Positions 16,069-23,947 are shown, numbered from the stretch's first letter. The stretch: 35,267 nucleotides of DNA from JAVBMJ01 sp031552535 (GCA_031552535.1 JAVBMJ010000043.1:1-35267); one strand, 5' to 3'. Made by a program: numbers and translations. Notes: a model not told the origin generated them from the sequence alone.

Positions 16069-16230
16069 AGAAACTGTTTAAAGATATTTCTCTCGTTCTT
16101 TTCCAGCTCTTCCCGTTATTCTTTTCCGCCGGTCTTTGCTCCATATTCCCGATATGCAGCTTCATACCGGCGAAAAACACTACCGGGAATATATGAAAAA
16201 TTATTTCGGTAATATTTTTAAACAGTTTCT
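16069..16230. repeat. Palindromic dispersed element, family B copy 2
   Basis: About 162 bp with ends AGAAACTGTTTAAAGATATT and AATATTTTTAAACAGTTTCT. The core (CCGCCGGTCTTTGCTCCATA, GATATGCAGCTTCATACCGG) is the inverse of 444-580. The ends are shared with family A while the core differs. A half family D end (GAGTCTGCAATT) begins right after it, at about 16232. No gene is found in 15896-16301. Confidence 0.75.
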
Positions 16231-16301
16231 AAGAGTCTGCAATTCTCCCATGGAAAATCAGAAAGAATTTAACTTCATAAAATAAACCTCATTCCACTGC
16301 A

Positions 16302-17630
16302 ATGGAAAAAATAAAAAAAACAGGACTGCTGACCGGGCCTGACGGCAGGAATTTTATATTCCCGTTCATTCTGGTCACTTCGCTGTTCGCGCTGTGGGGC
16401 TTTGCCAACGACATCACCAACCCGATGGTGGCCGCCTTCAAGAACATACTGCTGATCTCTAACTTCGAAAGTTCGCTGGTGCAGGCCGCATTTTACGGAG
16501 GATATTGTTTCATGGCCATCCCTGCCGCCATTTTTCTAAAGAGGTTCAACTACAAGCGGGGGATACTGGTTGGCCTGGGGCTTTACAGTCTGGGGTGTTT
16601 TATGTTTCTCCCTGCCGGCAACGCCATGGCTTTCTGGGCGTTCCTGTTGGCGTATTTCGTGATGACATGCGGGCTGGCATTCCTGGAAACCACATCCAAC
16701 CCATACATCCTGTCGATGGGCCCCGAGCAAACCTCCACGCGCAGGCTCAACCTGTCGCAGGCATTCAACCCCATAGGTTCACTCACTGGCATGCTCGTGG
16801 CCAAGGAACTGATCCTGGCCAGGCTCAACCCTGCAAGCGAAGCCGAACGCCAGGCGCTGCAAGCAACCGATCCGCAGGCTCTCGCCGTGATCCAGCAAAA
16901 CGATATTGCAGTGGTAAGCTGGCCCTACCTTGTACTGGGCGTCGTGGTGTTGCTGTTCTTCGCGCTGTTCGCGGTATCGAAACTTCCGGGCGACGTCCCG
17001 CGAAAGGGTGAACCGCTCGAACTCGGAGCTACTTTCAGGCGTCTTCTGGGCAACGGCAGGTATGTGCGGGCAGTGGTGGCGCAGGTGTTCTACGTAGGTG
17101 TTCAGATAATGGTATGGACATTCATAATCCAGTATGCCGAAGCCGAACTGGGCATGCCAAAGGCTACCGCACAGGGTTACAACATGGTGGCTATGGGCAT
17201 TTTTGTAATGAGCCGCTTTATTTGCACGTTCCTGCTTAAATATGTCAAACCGAGTTCGCTGCTGTTCGGACTGGCGTTCGGCGGGTTGGCGTTCACAGCA
17301 GGCACCATATTGCTGCGCGGCATGGCCGGACTTTACTGCCTCATGGCAATATCGGCCTGCATGTCGCTGATGTTCCCCACAATTTACGGCATCGCCCTAA
17401 AAGGGCTGGGCGACGATGCCAAATTGGGATCTGCGGGCCTGATACTGGCCATAGGTGGCGGATGCCTTATGCCCCCGTTACAAGGGCTTTTGATCGATAA
17501 GGCCGTTTGGTGCGACTGGCTATCGCCGGTTCGAATATCATTCGTATTGCCGCTGATTTGCTTTATAGTCATCGCCTTATTCGGCCGCTGGGCGGGAAAA
17601 CACGACAAACAAACCATTGCAGGATCATGA
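16302..17630 (+). CDS. fucP: L-fucose:H+ symporter
   Basis: This 442-residue major facilitator protein has about twelve membrane segments. The FucP-specific acidic residues are present: Asp37 in WGFANDITNP and Glu129 in AFLETTSNPYI, matching the E. coli FucP residues involved in proton coupling (Asp46 and Glu135). The long loop after LVAKELILA is typical of the FGHS (fucose/galactose/glucose) subfamily. It should import L-fucose across the inner membrane. It lies 406 bp after the kinase, the gap filled by repeats, and overlaps the next gene by four bases (ATGA). No good -7 box was found just upstream, so read-through from fucI is likely. A related hexose cannot be excluded as substrate. Confidence 0.92.
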   Translation: MEKIKKTGLLTGPDGRNFIFPFILVTSLFALWGFANDITNPMVAAFKNILLISNFESSLVQAAFYGGYCFMAIPAAIFLKRFNYKRGILVGLGLYSLGCFMFLPAGNAMAFWAFLLAYFVMTCGLAFLETTSNPYILSMGPEQTSTRRLNLSQAFNPIGSLTGMLVAKELILARLNPASEAERQALQATDPQALAVIQQNDIAVVSWPYLVLGVVVLLFFALFAVSKLPGDVPRKGEPLELGATFRRLLGNGRYVRAVVAQVFYVGVQIMVWTFIIQYAEAELGMPKATAQGYNMVAMGIFVMSRFICTFLLKYVKPSSLLFGLAFGGLAFTAGTILLRGMAGLYCLMAISACMSLMFPTIYGIALKGLGDDAKLGSAGLILAIGGGCLMPPLQGLLIDKAVWCDWLSPVRISFVLPLICFIVIALFGRWAGKHDKQTIAGS

Positions 17631-18190
17631 AAAAAATATTTTCCATCTGTCTTTGCGCAGCCCTGCTGACGGCCATGCTGGCCGGATGCTGTTGCAGGGA
17701 AGGCGAAATCCGGGCTGCCGCACCTTCGTGGCAGGATGAATTGGCATGTACGCTGCCCCTTTTGGGACACCGCAACTGGATACTGGTAGTAGACAAGGCC
17801 TTTCCGCTGCAAAGTTCAGCCGGGATGCACTACATCGACACCGGTGAGTCGCTGGAAGGAGTTGCCGCGCACGTTCTGGGAGCAATTGAGAACTCGGCGC
17901 ACCTGAAACCCATAGTGTACACCGACCGCGAACTGCAATTCCTGGACGACAGTTTCGCTCCGGGAATAGACGGTTTCAAAACAGAGTTGCACACATTACT
18001 CGGGAAATACGATGTTCAGACCCTGCCGCACGAAGATATCTTCGGCAAACTCGACCTGGCTTCCGGACTTTTCAGCGTGGTGGTGCTCAAAACCGAAGCC
18101 GTGCTGCCATACACCTCCCTATTTATAGAACTGGATTGCGGCTATTGGTCGGCAAAACAGGAGGCCCGGCTTAGAGATGCCTGCAGGTAA
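17627..18190 (+). CDS. Putative lipoprotein with RbsD/FucU mutarotase-like domain
   Basis: This 187-residue protein has a lipoprotein signal (hydrophobic core, lipobox LAGC, Cys21). Residues about 40-175 match the RbsD/FucU fold: LGHRNWILVVDKAFPL aligns with LGHTDTLVVCDAGLPI of E. coli RbsD, putting the general-acid/base positions at His48 and Asp56. LPYTSLFIELDCGYW near 160-174 aligns with SPYANIILCAGVTF, keeping Tyr162. The family catalyses anomer interconversion of fucose or ribose, normally in the cytoplasm; here the signal predicts an exported membrane-anchored form. The start overlaps the fucP stop (ATGA), implying coupled translation. Domain assignment is by motif only; it is last in the cluster. 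Confidence 0.68.
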   Translation: MKKIFSICLCAALLTAMLAGCCCREGEIRAAAPSWQDELACTLPLLGHRNWILVVDKAFPLQSSAGMHYIDTGESLEGVAAHVLGAIENSAHLKPIVYTDRELQFLDDSFAPGIDGFKTELHTLLGKYDVQTLPHEDIFGKLDLASGLFSVVVLKTEAVLPYTSLFIELDCGYWSAKQEARLRDACR

Positions 18191-18214
18191 ATGAATCGTG
18201 GCTGCAGGATGCAT

Positions 18215-18273
18215 TCAGTTATATAAATTCCAATAAGTTTTTACACAAAACTTATTGGAATTTATATAACTGA
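18215..18273. terminator. 27-bp perfect palindrome between convergent genes
   Basis: Arms 18215-18241 and 18247-18273 are perfectly complementary over 27 bp with a 5-nt loop (TACAC). It lies between the fucose cluster (plus) and trpB2 (minus) and so can end transcription both ways. The stem is AT-rich with no U-tract. Confidence 0.8.
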
Positions 18274-18325
18274 TCGCACTACGAAAAAGCGTGACAGGCA
18301 GAAGAAAAGGTTGGGATAGATATTA

Positions 18326-19690
18326 TTACATAATGGCTTTGCAACCGTTTATGCTTTCACCTATACGTTCGTCGGAGAGGTCGTAATTGCGTAAAGTTCC
18401 TGCAAAATATTGTTCATAGGCATACAGGTCGACCATGCCGTGTCCCGAAAGGTTGAATAGGATGGTCTTCGCCTCACCCGATTCGCGGGCCTTCAAAGCC
18501 TCGTCTATGACAGCGGCTATGGCATGGGCAGATTCGGGCGCAGGGATGATACCTTCAGTCCGGGCAAAGGTAAGTCCGGCGGCAAAAGTTTCGAGTTGCT
18601 GTACCGACCGCGCCTCGATCAGACCGTCGCGCAACAACTGGCTTACTACCGATCCTGCACCGTGGTAGCGCAACCCTCCGGCATGAATGTCTGCAGGCTG
18701 GAAGTCGTGTCCCAGGGTATACATCGGAATAAGAGGCGTAAATCCGGCCGCATCGCCCAGATCGTAACAGAAACTACCGCGCGTCAACTTAGGACACGAT
18801 GCCGGCTCCACAGCCACCACTCGCGTCGTGCCGCCTCCGGTGAGGTTATTTTTGAGGAAAGGCAATCCGATGCCGCCGAAGTTCGAACCGCCGCCGAAAC
18901 ATCCTATCACTATGTCGGGTTCGTCACCGGCCATCTCCATTTGCAGGAGGGCTTCTTCACCAATAATAGTTTGGTGTAGAAGCACATGGTTGAGGACGCT
19001 TCCCAGAGCATAGCGTGTCGTATCGGGATTCTGCAAAGCGAGTTCCACGGCCTCCGATATGGCTATACCGAGGCTACCCGAGCATTCGGGATCGCGTTCC
19101 AATATGGCCATGCCCGCCCGGGTGCGGTTGCTGGGCGAAGGAATGACTTCGGCGTCCCAGGCATTCATCATCATTTTGCGGTAGGGCTTCTGCTCATAAC
19201 TCACGCGGACCATAAATACCTTTAAGTCAAGCCCGAAATATTGGCTGGCAAATGCCAGGGCCGTACCCCATTGTCCTCCACCCGTCTCGGTTGTAAGGTG
19301 TTTTATACCCTGCCGGGCATTGTAGTACGCCTGAGGTATGGCGGTGTTCGGCTTGTGTGAACCGGCCGGAGAGACGCTCTCGTTCTTGAAATATATCTTA
19401 GCCGGGGTATCCAGTTCTTTTTCCAGGGCATAGGCCCTGACCAGCGGGGTTGAACGCCATATTTTATATGCATCCTGCACTTCCTCGGGAATTTCGATGT
19501 AACGTTGCGTGGAAAATTCCTGTTCCACGATCTCGGTAGCGAACACCGGATATAACTCTTCCTTCTTCATTGGAAGTCCCGTTGCCGGATTGAGGTAAGG
19601 CATCGGACGGTTGGGCATGTCGGCCACCACGTTATACCAGGCCGTGGGCATTTGTGCTTCGGAGAGCACGATTTTTTTGATCTTTTTCAT
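18326..19690 (-). CDS. trpB: TrpB2-type tryptophan synthase beta subunit
   Basis: This 454-residue PLP enzyme of the TrpB2 (COG1350-type) subfamily condenses indole with L-serine to tryptophan in the cytoplasm. Key features are the PLP lysine Lys113 in AGSHKPN, the ETGGGQWG substrate loop (135-142) and the PLP-phosphate glycine loop CFGGGSN (264-270). Its length and the N-terminal extension (MPTAWYNVVADMPNRPMPYLNP) separate it from canonical TrpB1 (about 400 residues). There is no trpA or other trp gene beside it, which is common for TrpB2 and suggests indole salvage or a spare synthase. Tryptophan control is strongly supported by the attenuator upstream (19715-19898). Confidence 0.93.
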   Translation of the reverse strand: MKKIKKIVLSEAQMPTAWYNVVADMPNRPMPYLNPATGLPMKKEELYPVFATEIVEQEFSTQRYIEIPEEVQDAYKIWRSTPLVRAYALEKELDTPAKIYFKNESVSPAGSHKPNTAIPQAYYNARQGIKHLTTETGGGQWGTALAFASQYFGLDLKVFMVRVSYEQKPYRKMMMNAWDAEVIPSPSNRTRAGMAILERDPECSGSLGIAISEAVELALQNPDTTRYALGSVLNHVLLHQTIIGEEALLQMEMAGDEPDIVIGCFGGGSNFGGIGLPFLKNNLTGGGTTRVVAVEPASCPKLTRGSFCYDLGDAAGFTPLIPMYTLGHDFQPADIHAGGLRYHGAGSVVSQLLRDGLIEARSVQQLETFAAGLTFARTEGIIPAPESAHAIAAVIDEALKARESGEAKTILFNLSGHGMVDLYAYEQYFAGTLRNYDLSDERIGESINGCKAIM

Positions 19691-19714
19691 CGGTTATCGT
19701 TGTTGTACGGATAT

Positions 19715-19747
19715 AAAAAAGCCTGTTGTTTCAGCAAACAACAGGCT
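19715..19747 (-). terminator. Attenuator terminator of trpB2 (3:4 hairpin)
   Basis: On the minus strand AGCCTGTTGTTT (19747-19736), loop GCTG and AAACAACAGGCT (19731-19720) form a perfect 12-bp stem followed by a run of six T. It is an intrinsic terminator 25 nt before the trpB2 start, so it must be conditional. Confidence 0.92.
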
Positions 19748-19797
19748 ACTTATTAAGTGTATATATACAAAATCAAGGCAGCATCCCACTGTTTACT
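19733..19797 (-). promoter_or_regulatory. Antiterminator pairing (2:3) of the trp attenuator
   Basis: On the minus strand region 2 (AGTAAACAGTGGG, 19797-19785) can pair over 13 bases, including four G-U, with region 3 (CCTGTTGTTTGCT, 19745-19733), the left arm and loop of the terminator. Region 1 (CGTTGTTT, 19807-19800), just after the Trp codons, can instead pair with part of region 2 (AAACAGTG). This is the classical 1:2, 2:3, 3:4 layout. Confidence 0.78.
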
Positions 19798-19841
19798 TCA
19801 AACAACGAGTGCCACCACCAATTTTGAGAAAAATTAAACAT
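19773..19841 (-). CDS. trpL: Tryptophan leader peptide (22 residues, WWW)
   Basis: A 22-codon ORF runs from ATG at 19841 to TGA at 19773. It begins MFNFSQNWWWHSLF and has three consecutive TGG codons at positions 8-10 (19820-19812). It starts about 20 nt after the predicted transcription start and stops 26 nt before the terminator stem. Region 1 of the attenuator starts four bases after the last Trp codon, so a ribosome stalled for lack of Trp-tRNA would cover it, release region 2 to pair with region 3 and let transcription reach trpB2. It is a cis-acting sensor; the peptide itself need not have a function. Confidence 0.9.
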   Translation of the reverse strand: MFNFSQNWWWHSLFEVNSGMLP

Positions 19842-19867
19842 ATTGTTTTTTTTGATGTTTATATATG

Positions 19868-19898
19868 CAAATATATCTGTTTGCACGGAGAAAAACAA
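19868..19898 (-). promoter_or_regulatory. Promoter of the trpL-trpB2 transcript
   Basis: On the minus strand TATATTTG (19875-19868) matches TAnnTTTG exactly, and TTG (19898-19896) lies 20 bp upstream, the expected -33 spacing. The predicted start near 19861 precedes the leader ATG by about 20 nt. Confidence 0.8.
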
Positions 19899-19943
19899 TT
19901 TTTTTTTAAATTTATTTTACGACTACACGCCGTCCCACCTCAC

Positions 19944-21542
19944 TTATTCCCTCCGTTCCAGATTTATCACACCCGTAATTCCCGCCTGGTCGATAAAATG
20001 ATCGTCGTGCGAGATGACAAGCAGGCTCCCTTCGTACTCTTTTATCGTACAGGTCAATATTTCGACGCTGCCGATATCGAGGTTGTTGGTCGGCTCGTCT
20101 AATATTACGAGGGCCGGAGCCTGGTTGCTTATCGTGAGCAGGCACAGGCATAGCCTCATTTTCTCTCCACCGCTCAGGTCGCTGCATTTGCGGTCCCACA
20201 TTCCGGCGGGGAAAAAATAGCGGTTCAACCGCAGATTTACTTCATGCGCCTCCATATTTTGCAGGTTGTACTGCGAGGCTATCTGTCCCACAGTAAGAGA
20301 ACCGTCGAGCATCGAATAATCCTGGTCGAGGTAGAGCCAGTCGAACTGTTGACGCCCGACGCTGCCGCGGCTGGGCTCTATAGCTCCGGTCAACAACTTT
20401 ACCAGCGTAGTTTTTCCCGAGCCATTATCCCCGGTTATTTGCAGCCTGTCGTGGCTATAAAGCCTCAGGTCAATATCCGATCTCCACAGCGGCTCCCCGC
20501 CGTCCCAGGCTACGTTGACCCCACGGGCCTCGATCAGCAGTTTGTCGTGACGCACCGGAGTGTCGTCGAGATTGATCTTAAGGTCTTTCAGCGCTCCCCG
20601 CTGCCGGCGTAGCGCCGACAGTTTCTCCCGGCTCTCGGTTATGATCTCTTCATGGCGGCCGCCAAGTTTCGCCGCCGTACGTTCCGACGAATCGCGCAAC
20701 GTATTGCGCATTATGCGCGGCACCTGCATTTTGTTTTTTTCACCCTGCGACGCTGTACGCCTCTCCTGACGACGGGCTGTTTCGCGGGCATGCTTTTGGG
20801 CCAGACGCAGCGTTTTTTCCTCATCCTTTATGTTGTCGTCCAACGCGTCGGCCTGCAATGCCTTTTGCTCCCGGTAGAACGAGTAGTTGCCTCCATAACG
20901 TTTTATACCCTGCGGCGACAACTCGCAGGAGATATTCATGCGTTCGAGCAGCGTAATATCGTGGCTCACGATCAGCATCGAGGCCCGGCTGCGGTCGATA
21001 AATTCATACAGCAGGCCGCGTGTCGTGCGGTCGAGGTGGTTTGTCGGCTCGTCCATAAGGATTATTCCGGGCTGGTGGATCATCATCCCCGCCAGGAAAA
21101 GTTTGCTCTTCTCCCCGCCGCTGAGCAGATCCACCGGCTGGTGCAGATACAATTCCGGCAGGCGCCAGTACGACAATGCTTCCCTGCACCTGGTTTCAAC
21201 ATCCCAGTCGTCGGAGAGGGCGTCATAGTCCGACTGCGACACGCTGCCCCCGGCAATGGCTTCGAGCGCTTTTATCTTACCCTCTACACCCAGCGCACCG
21301 GCGATACTGCCACAGAGCATACCCGTATTCTGAGGAACATAATAAGCCGGCGACGACAATGCCACACTCCCTTCCTCGGGCTGCAGAATGCCGGCAACAA
21401 GCTTCAACAGAGTCGATTTACCCGACCCGTTGCCTGCAACCAAAGCTACTTTTTCATGATCACCGACAGAGAGATTCACTCCGTCGAAAAGATTGTCGCA
21501 ATTGGGATAGCGGTACGACACTCCGCTTATAACGATACTCAT
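19944..21542 (-). CDS. ABC-F ATPase, possible ribosome-protection protein
   Basis: This 532-residue protein has two ABC cassettes and no membrane segment. The first has Walker A GNGSGKST (37-44), signature LLSGGEKSKLF and Walker B IILMDEPTNHLD; the second has GDNGSGKTTL, DLSGGEKMRL and LVILDEPTNNLD. A charged, helical interdomain linker (about 220-320) lies between them. This is the ABC-F layout; members bind the ribosomal E site and some displace antibiotics (Lsa, Vga, Msr types). Resistance is inferred mainly from size and from the uORF-bearing leader upstream. The start at MSIVISGVSYRYPN is preferred; an in-frame ATG at 21560 lies inside the leader stem. The gene has its own promoter. Confidence 0.85.
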   Translation of the reverse strand: MSIVISGVSYRYPNCDNLFDGVNLSVGDHEKVALVAGNGSGKSTLLKLVAGILQPEEGSVALSSPAYYVPQNTGMLCGSIAGALGVEGKIKALEAIAGGSVSQSDYDALSDDWDVETRCREALSYWRLPELYLHQPVDLLSGGEKSKLFLAGMMIHQPGIILMDEPTNHLDRTTRGLLYEFIDRSRASMLIVSHDITLLERMNISCELSPQGIKRYGGNYSFYREQKALQADALDDNIKDEEKTLRLAQKHARETARRQERRTASQGEKNKMQVPRIMRNTLRDSSERTAAKLGGRHEEIITESREKLSALRRQRGALKDLKINLDDTPVRHDKLLIEARGVNVAWDGGEPLWRSDIDLRLYSHDRLQITGDNGSGKTTLVKLLTGAIEPSRGSVGRQQFDWLYLDQDYSMLDGSLTVGQIASQYNLQNMEAHEVNLRLNRYFFPAGMWDRKCSDLSGGEKMRLCLCLLTISNQAPALVILDEPTNNLDIGSVEILTCTIKEYEGSLLVISHDDHFIDQAGITGVINLERRE

Positions 21543-21545
21543 ACG

Positions 21546-21666
21546 ATACACAATTAACATTGGCCTGCATTGCTGCGGGTGGTTTGACCGGAAAGGGTTA
21601 TGAATGAACCCGAAAGGCCGGCCGCGATAGCGTCACGCTATACGAACCGTTTGGTTAATTGTGTAT
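21546..21666 (-). promoter_or_regulatory. Structured 5' leader controlling the ABC-F gene
   Basis: A perfect 13-bp inverted repeat (minus-strand ATACACAATTAAC at 21666-21654 and GTTAATTGTGTAT at 21558-21546) closes a domain that contains an ATAGCG/CGCTAT hairpin and a GGGTT/AACCC hairpin. The downstream arm ends three bases before the ABC-F start codon and covers the alternative start at 21560, so closing the stem should block initiation. The upstream arm is made of codons 3-6 of the uORF. Confidence 0.65.
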
Positions 21667-21672
21667 TCTCAT
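21655..21672 (-). CDS. Five-residue upstream ORF (MRIHN) of the ABC-F gene
   Basis: ATG AGA ATA CAC AAT TAA lies about 20 nt after the predicted transcription start and about 110 nt before the ABC-F start. Its last four codons coincide with the 5' arm of the leader stem, so a ribosome on the uORF would melt the stem. Very short leader ORFs precede several known inducible ABC-F and erm genes; the same role here is an inference from position. By length alone such an ORF could be chance. Confidence 0.55.
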   Translation of the reverse strand: MRIHN

Positions 21673-21699
21673 TGGAGTAGATATTCGCGGGAACTGTTA

Positions 21700-21730
21700 C
21701 AAAGATAATATTCTTACCGGGACAACACAA
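21700..21730 (-). promoter_or_regulatory. Promoter of the ABC-F gene
   Basis: On the minus strand TATCTTTG (21707-21700) matches TAnnTTTG and a TTG (21730-21728) lies 20 bp upstream. It predicts a start near 21693 and a 5' leader of about 150 nt. Confidence 0.75.
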
Positions 21731-21768
21731 ATATTACGGGCAAGTCTGCTTTGACTACCCGTAAACCG

Positions 21769-22449
21769 CTATGGGCGGAACCTGCAAAGAATCTTTTCAC
21801 TGTCACGCAGGCTTTCCATCATCCACCTGAAAAGCACCTCCGCCTGCTGCGATTCGTCCAATTGCCACGCGGCGGAAGATGCCCTGAGGCGTGAAGTCAG
21901 CGTGTAGAGTATGATCGCCGCCGAGGCCGACACGTTGAGGCTCTCGACAAACCCGCACATCGGGATCTTTATAAAGTCATCGGCCGCATCCATCACCTCA
22001 TCGGATATCCCGGCATGTTCCGTCCCGAAGACAAGGGCGAAACGGCCCGACGCGACATCGAAACTCTCCGGGGTATGGCTCCCATGGTGCGGCGTGGTGG
22101 CCACTATCCTGTAGCCCTCTGCACGCAACACATCCAGGGCCGCGGTAGTAGTGGGATATTTATGCAGGTTGACCCACTTGTCCGTGCCGCGGACTATCCT
22201 CACATGGGGAGAGAAACGGCAAAGGTCCTCCACGGCATATATGTCCTGCAATCCGAACGCCTCGCAGTTACGCATCAGGGCGCTGGCATTTTGGGGATGG
22301 AACGTGTTCTCGGTGCAGATCGTAACATAACGTGTACGCATCTCCAGCGTGCGCCTCAACGCCTGTTCCCTCTCCGGAAGCATGAATCCCGAAAGATAGG
22401 CGATCCGCTCCCTATACCACTCCGCATCCCTATTTCCGATACTTTTCAT
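21769..22449 (-). CDS. trmH: SpoU-family RNA 2'-O-methyltransferase (TrmH-like)
   Basis: This 226-residue SPOUT methyltransferase has the three family motifs: motif 1 NASALMRNCEAFG (about 55-67), motif 2 FALVFGTEHAGIS (about 137-149) and motif 3 IPMCGFVESLNVSASAAIILY (about 161-181), which form the trefoil-knot SAM site. The arginine of motif 1 and the glutamate of motif 2 match TrmH, which methylates G18 of tRNA. The C-terminal extension also resembles TrmH rather than the rRNA enzyme RlmB. The frame overlaps the end of rsgA by 20 bases, and it is the last gene of cvpA-rsgA-trmH. A different tRNA or rRNA target is possible. Confidence 0.85.
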   Translation of the reverse strand: MKSIGNRDAEWYRERIAYLSGFMLPEREQALRRTLEMRTRYVTICTENTFHPQNASALMRNCEAFGLQDIYAVEDLCRFSPHVRIVRGTDKWVNLHKYPTTTAALDVLRAEGYRIVATTPHHGSHTPESFDVASGRFALVFGTEHAGISDEVMDAADDFIKIPMCGFVESLNVSASAAIILYTLTSRLRASSAAWQLDESQQAEVLFRWMMESLRDSEKILCRFRP

Positions 22450-23356
22450 ACTCTTCGAGCATCTTCATGTAGCTGATGTAACGCTCTGGGCTTATGCGCC
22501 CCTCTTCCACGGCAGCGATGACGGCGCACCCCGGCTCATGGACGTGCGTACAGTTATAATACTGGCAATCATGGGCAATATGTATCATTTCGGGGAAATA
22601 GCGGCATATTTCAGCCCGGTCGATATCTATAAGCCCGAACCCTTTGATGCCCGGGGTGTCGATGATATAACCACCTCCGGAAAGCGGATAAGCCGAAGAG
22701 AACGTCGTGGTGTGCATTCCCTTACCATGCGCCTTCGACACCTGGCCTATCCTTACGTCGGCCGAAGGCTCAAGGGCGTTTATTATCGTAGATTTCCCCA
22801 CCCCTGAATTACCCGAGAAAATGGTCGTCTTTCCCGCCACAAGACCACGCAACTCATCCATGCCACGCCCCGTCAGGGCCGACAACTCCACGACACGGTA
22901 TCCCGCCGGGGCGTATATCTCGCGAAATTCTCGGGCGGCTCCTTCCGGCAGGAGGTCGGTTTTATTGAGCACTATCGTCGCCGGAATGCCGTAAGCCTCG
23001 CACGTGACCAGAAAACGGTCGATAAATTCGATGCTCGTGGCCGGAGAAAAAAGCGAAGCCACTACAAATGCCATATCGACATTAGCCGCAATGATATGCG
23101 ACTCTTTGGACAGGTTCGATGCGCGACGTATAATGTAATTCCGCCGCGGCAGCACCCCCGTAATAGATGCTTCCCCTACCCCTCCCGACTCGTACTCCAC
23201 CCGGTCGCCAACCACCACAGGGTTGGTCGAACGGCCGGTATCGAGCCGTACACGACCGCGTATGCGTGCATCCGGCTGCATTCCCGACTCTTCGTCGCGG
23301 AGCCTGTACCAGCTCCCGGTCGAACGTATCACTACGGCTATGCGACGCTCCGGCAT
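22430..23356 (-). CDS. rsgA: Ribosome small-subunit biogenesis GTPase RsgA
   Basis: This 308-residue circularly permuted GTPase acts in late 30S maturation. The motif order is G4 NKTD (131-134), G1 GNSGVGKS (182-189), G3 DTPG (233-236), which is diagnostic of RsgA/YjeQ. An N-terminal OB fold spans about 1-80, and the C-terminal zinc site is Cys264, Cys269, His271 and Cys277 (CQYYNCTHVHEPGC). Length matches the family. It starts 18 bases after cvpA and overlaps trmH by 20 bases, consistent with one operon of translation-related genes. Confidence 0.94.
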   Translation of the reverse strand: MPERRIAVVIRSTGSWYRLRDEESGMQPDARIRGRVRLDTGRSTNPVVVGDRVEYESGGVGEASITGVLPRRNYIIRRASNLSKESHIIAANVDMAFVVASLFSPATSIEFIDRFLVTCEAYGIPATIVLNKTDLLPEGAAREFREIYAPAGYRVVELSALTGRGMDELRGLVAGKTTIFSGNSGVGKSTIINALEPSADVRIGQVSKAHGKGMHTTTFSSAYPLSGGGYIIDTPGIKGFGLIDIDRAEICRYFPEMIHIAHDCQYYNCTHVHEPGCAVIAAVEEGRISPERYISYMKMLEEYEKYRK

Positions 23357-23374
23357 AAATCCATCTCCCGACAG

Positions 23375-23887
23375 TTAGTTATTCTCCTTTTCATTCTCCC
23401 CGGCCATCTTCTCGAACGCCTCCTTTGCCGTATCGACATAGGGGAACAGCGACTCGCTCATCGAGACCAAAGGCTTATAGAACAACGAATCCGACTGCAT
23501 CGTTTTAACCCATTCCTGCTTGGAATTGGCTCCCAGGAAATACAGCAACACACCGACTACGAGCAGGACCTTTACCGCCGCAAGTATCACCCCGCCTATC
23601 TTGTCGAAAATACCGAGACCCGAGAAGCGGAACAACTTGCTGAGCATACGTCCAAGAAACGCCATGACCAGCACAACGGCGAGAAAAATAACGATAAATC
23701 CTATCACATTCCCCAACGTCCCGTAAATATCGAGCCATTGGCCCACCGCGACACATAATTTTACCGCAAGGAAAATCCCCACCACTATACCGATGATGCC
23801 TCCCAATTGTACTACAATTCCCTCTTTATAGCCCTGGTAAGCGGCCCAGGCCACGATAACGAGTATTACAAGGTCGATCCATTCCAT
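23375..23887 (-). CDS. cvpA: CvpA family membrane protein
   Basis: This 170-residue inner-membrane protein has four hydrophobic segments (about residues 5-20, 28-50, 62-82, 97-118) followed by a charged C-terminal tail. The opening WIDLVILVIVAWAAYQGYKEGIV and the FDKIGGVILAAVKVLLVVGVLLY stretch are characteristic of CvpA, named for a role in colicin V production in E. coli; its biochemical function is not settled. It is the first gene of the cvpA-rsgA-trmH group and is divergent from the GH2-like gene. Confidence 0.85.
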   Translation of the reverse strand: MEWIDLVILVIVAWAAYQGYKEGIVVQLGGIIGIVVGIFLAVKLCVAVGQWLDIYGTLGNVIGFIVIFLAVVLVMAFLGRMLSKLFRFSGLGIFDKIGGVILAAVKVLLVVGVLLYFLGANSKQEWVKTMQSDSLFYKPLVSMSESLFPYVDTAKEAFEKMAGENEKENN

Positions 23888-23939
23888 AGGTTGAACTGTT
23901 AAGATTTTGCACGAAAATACGAATTCTTTTTTAAATGAT

Positions 23940-23947
23940 TAAATTTG
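23940..23947 (+). promoter_or_regulatory. -7 box of the GH2-like gene promoter
   Basis: TAAATTTG matches TAnnTTTG. No TTG lies at the -33 distance, so an activator may be needed. The predicted 5' untranslated region is about 88 nt and includes the inverted repeat at 24005-24027. Confidence 0.45.

Noticed and set aside
21546..21666. The ABC-F leader stem as another dispersed palindromic element
   Set aside because: The 13-bp ends and the interior match none of families A to E, and the promoter, uORF and start codon are arranged around it as a regulatory leader.
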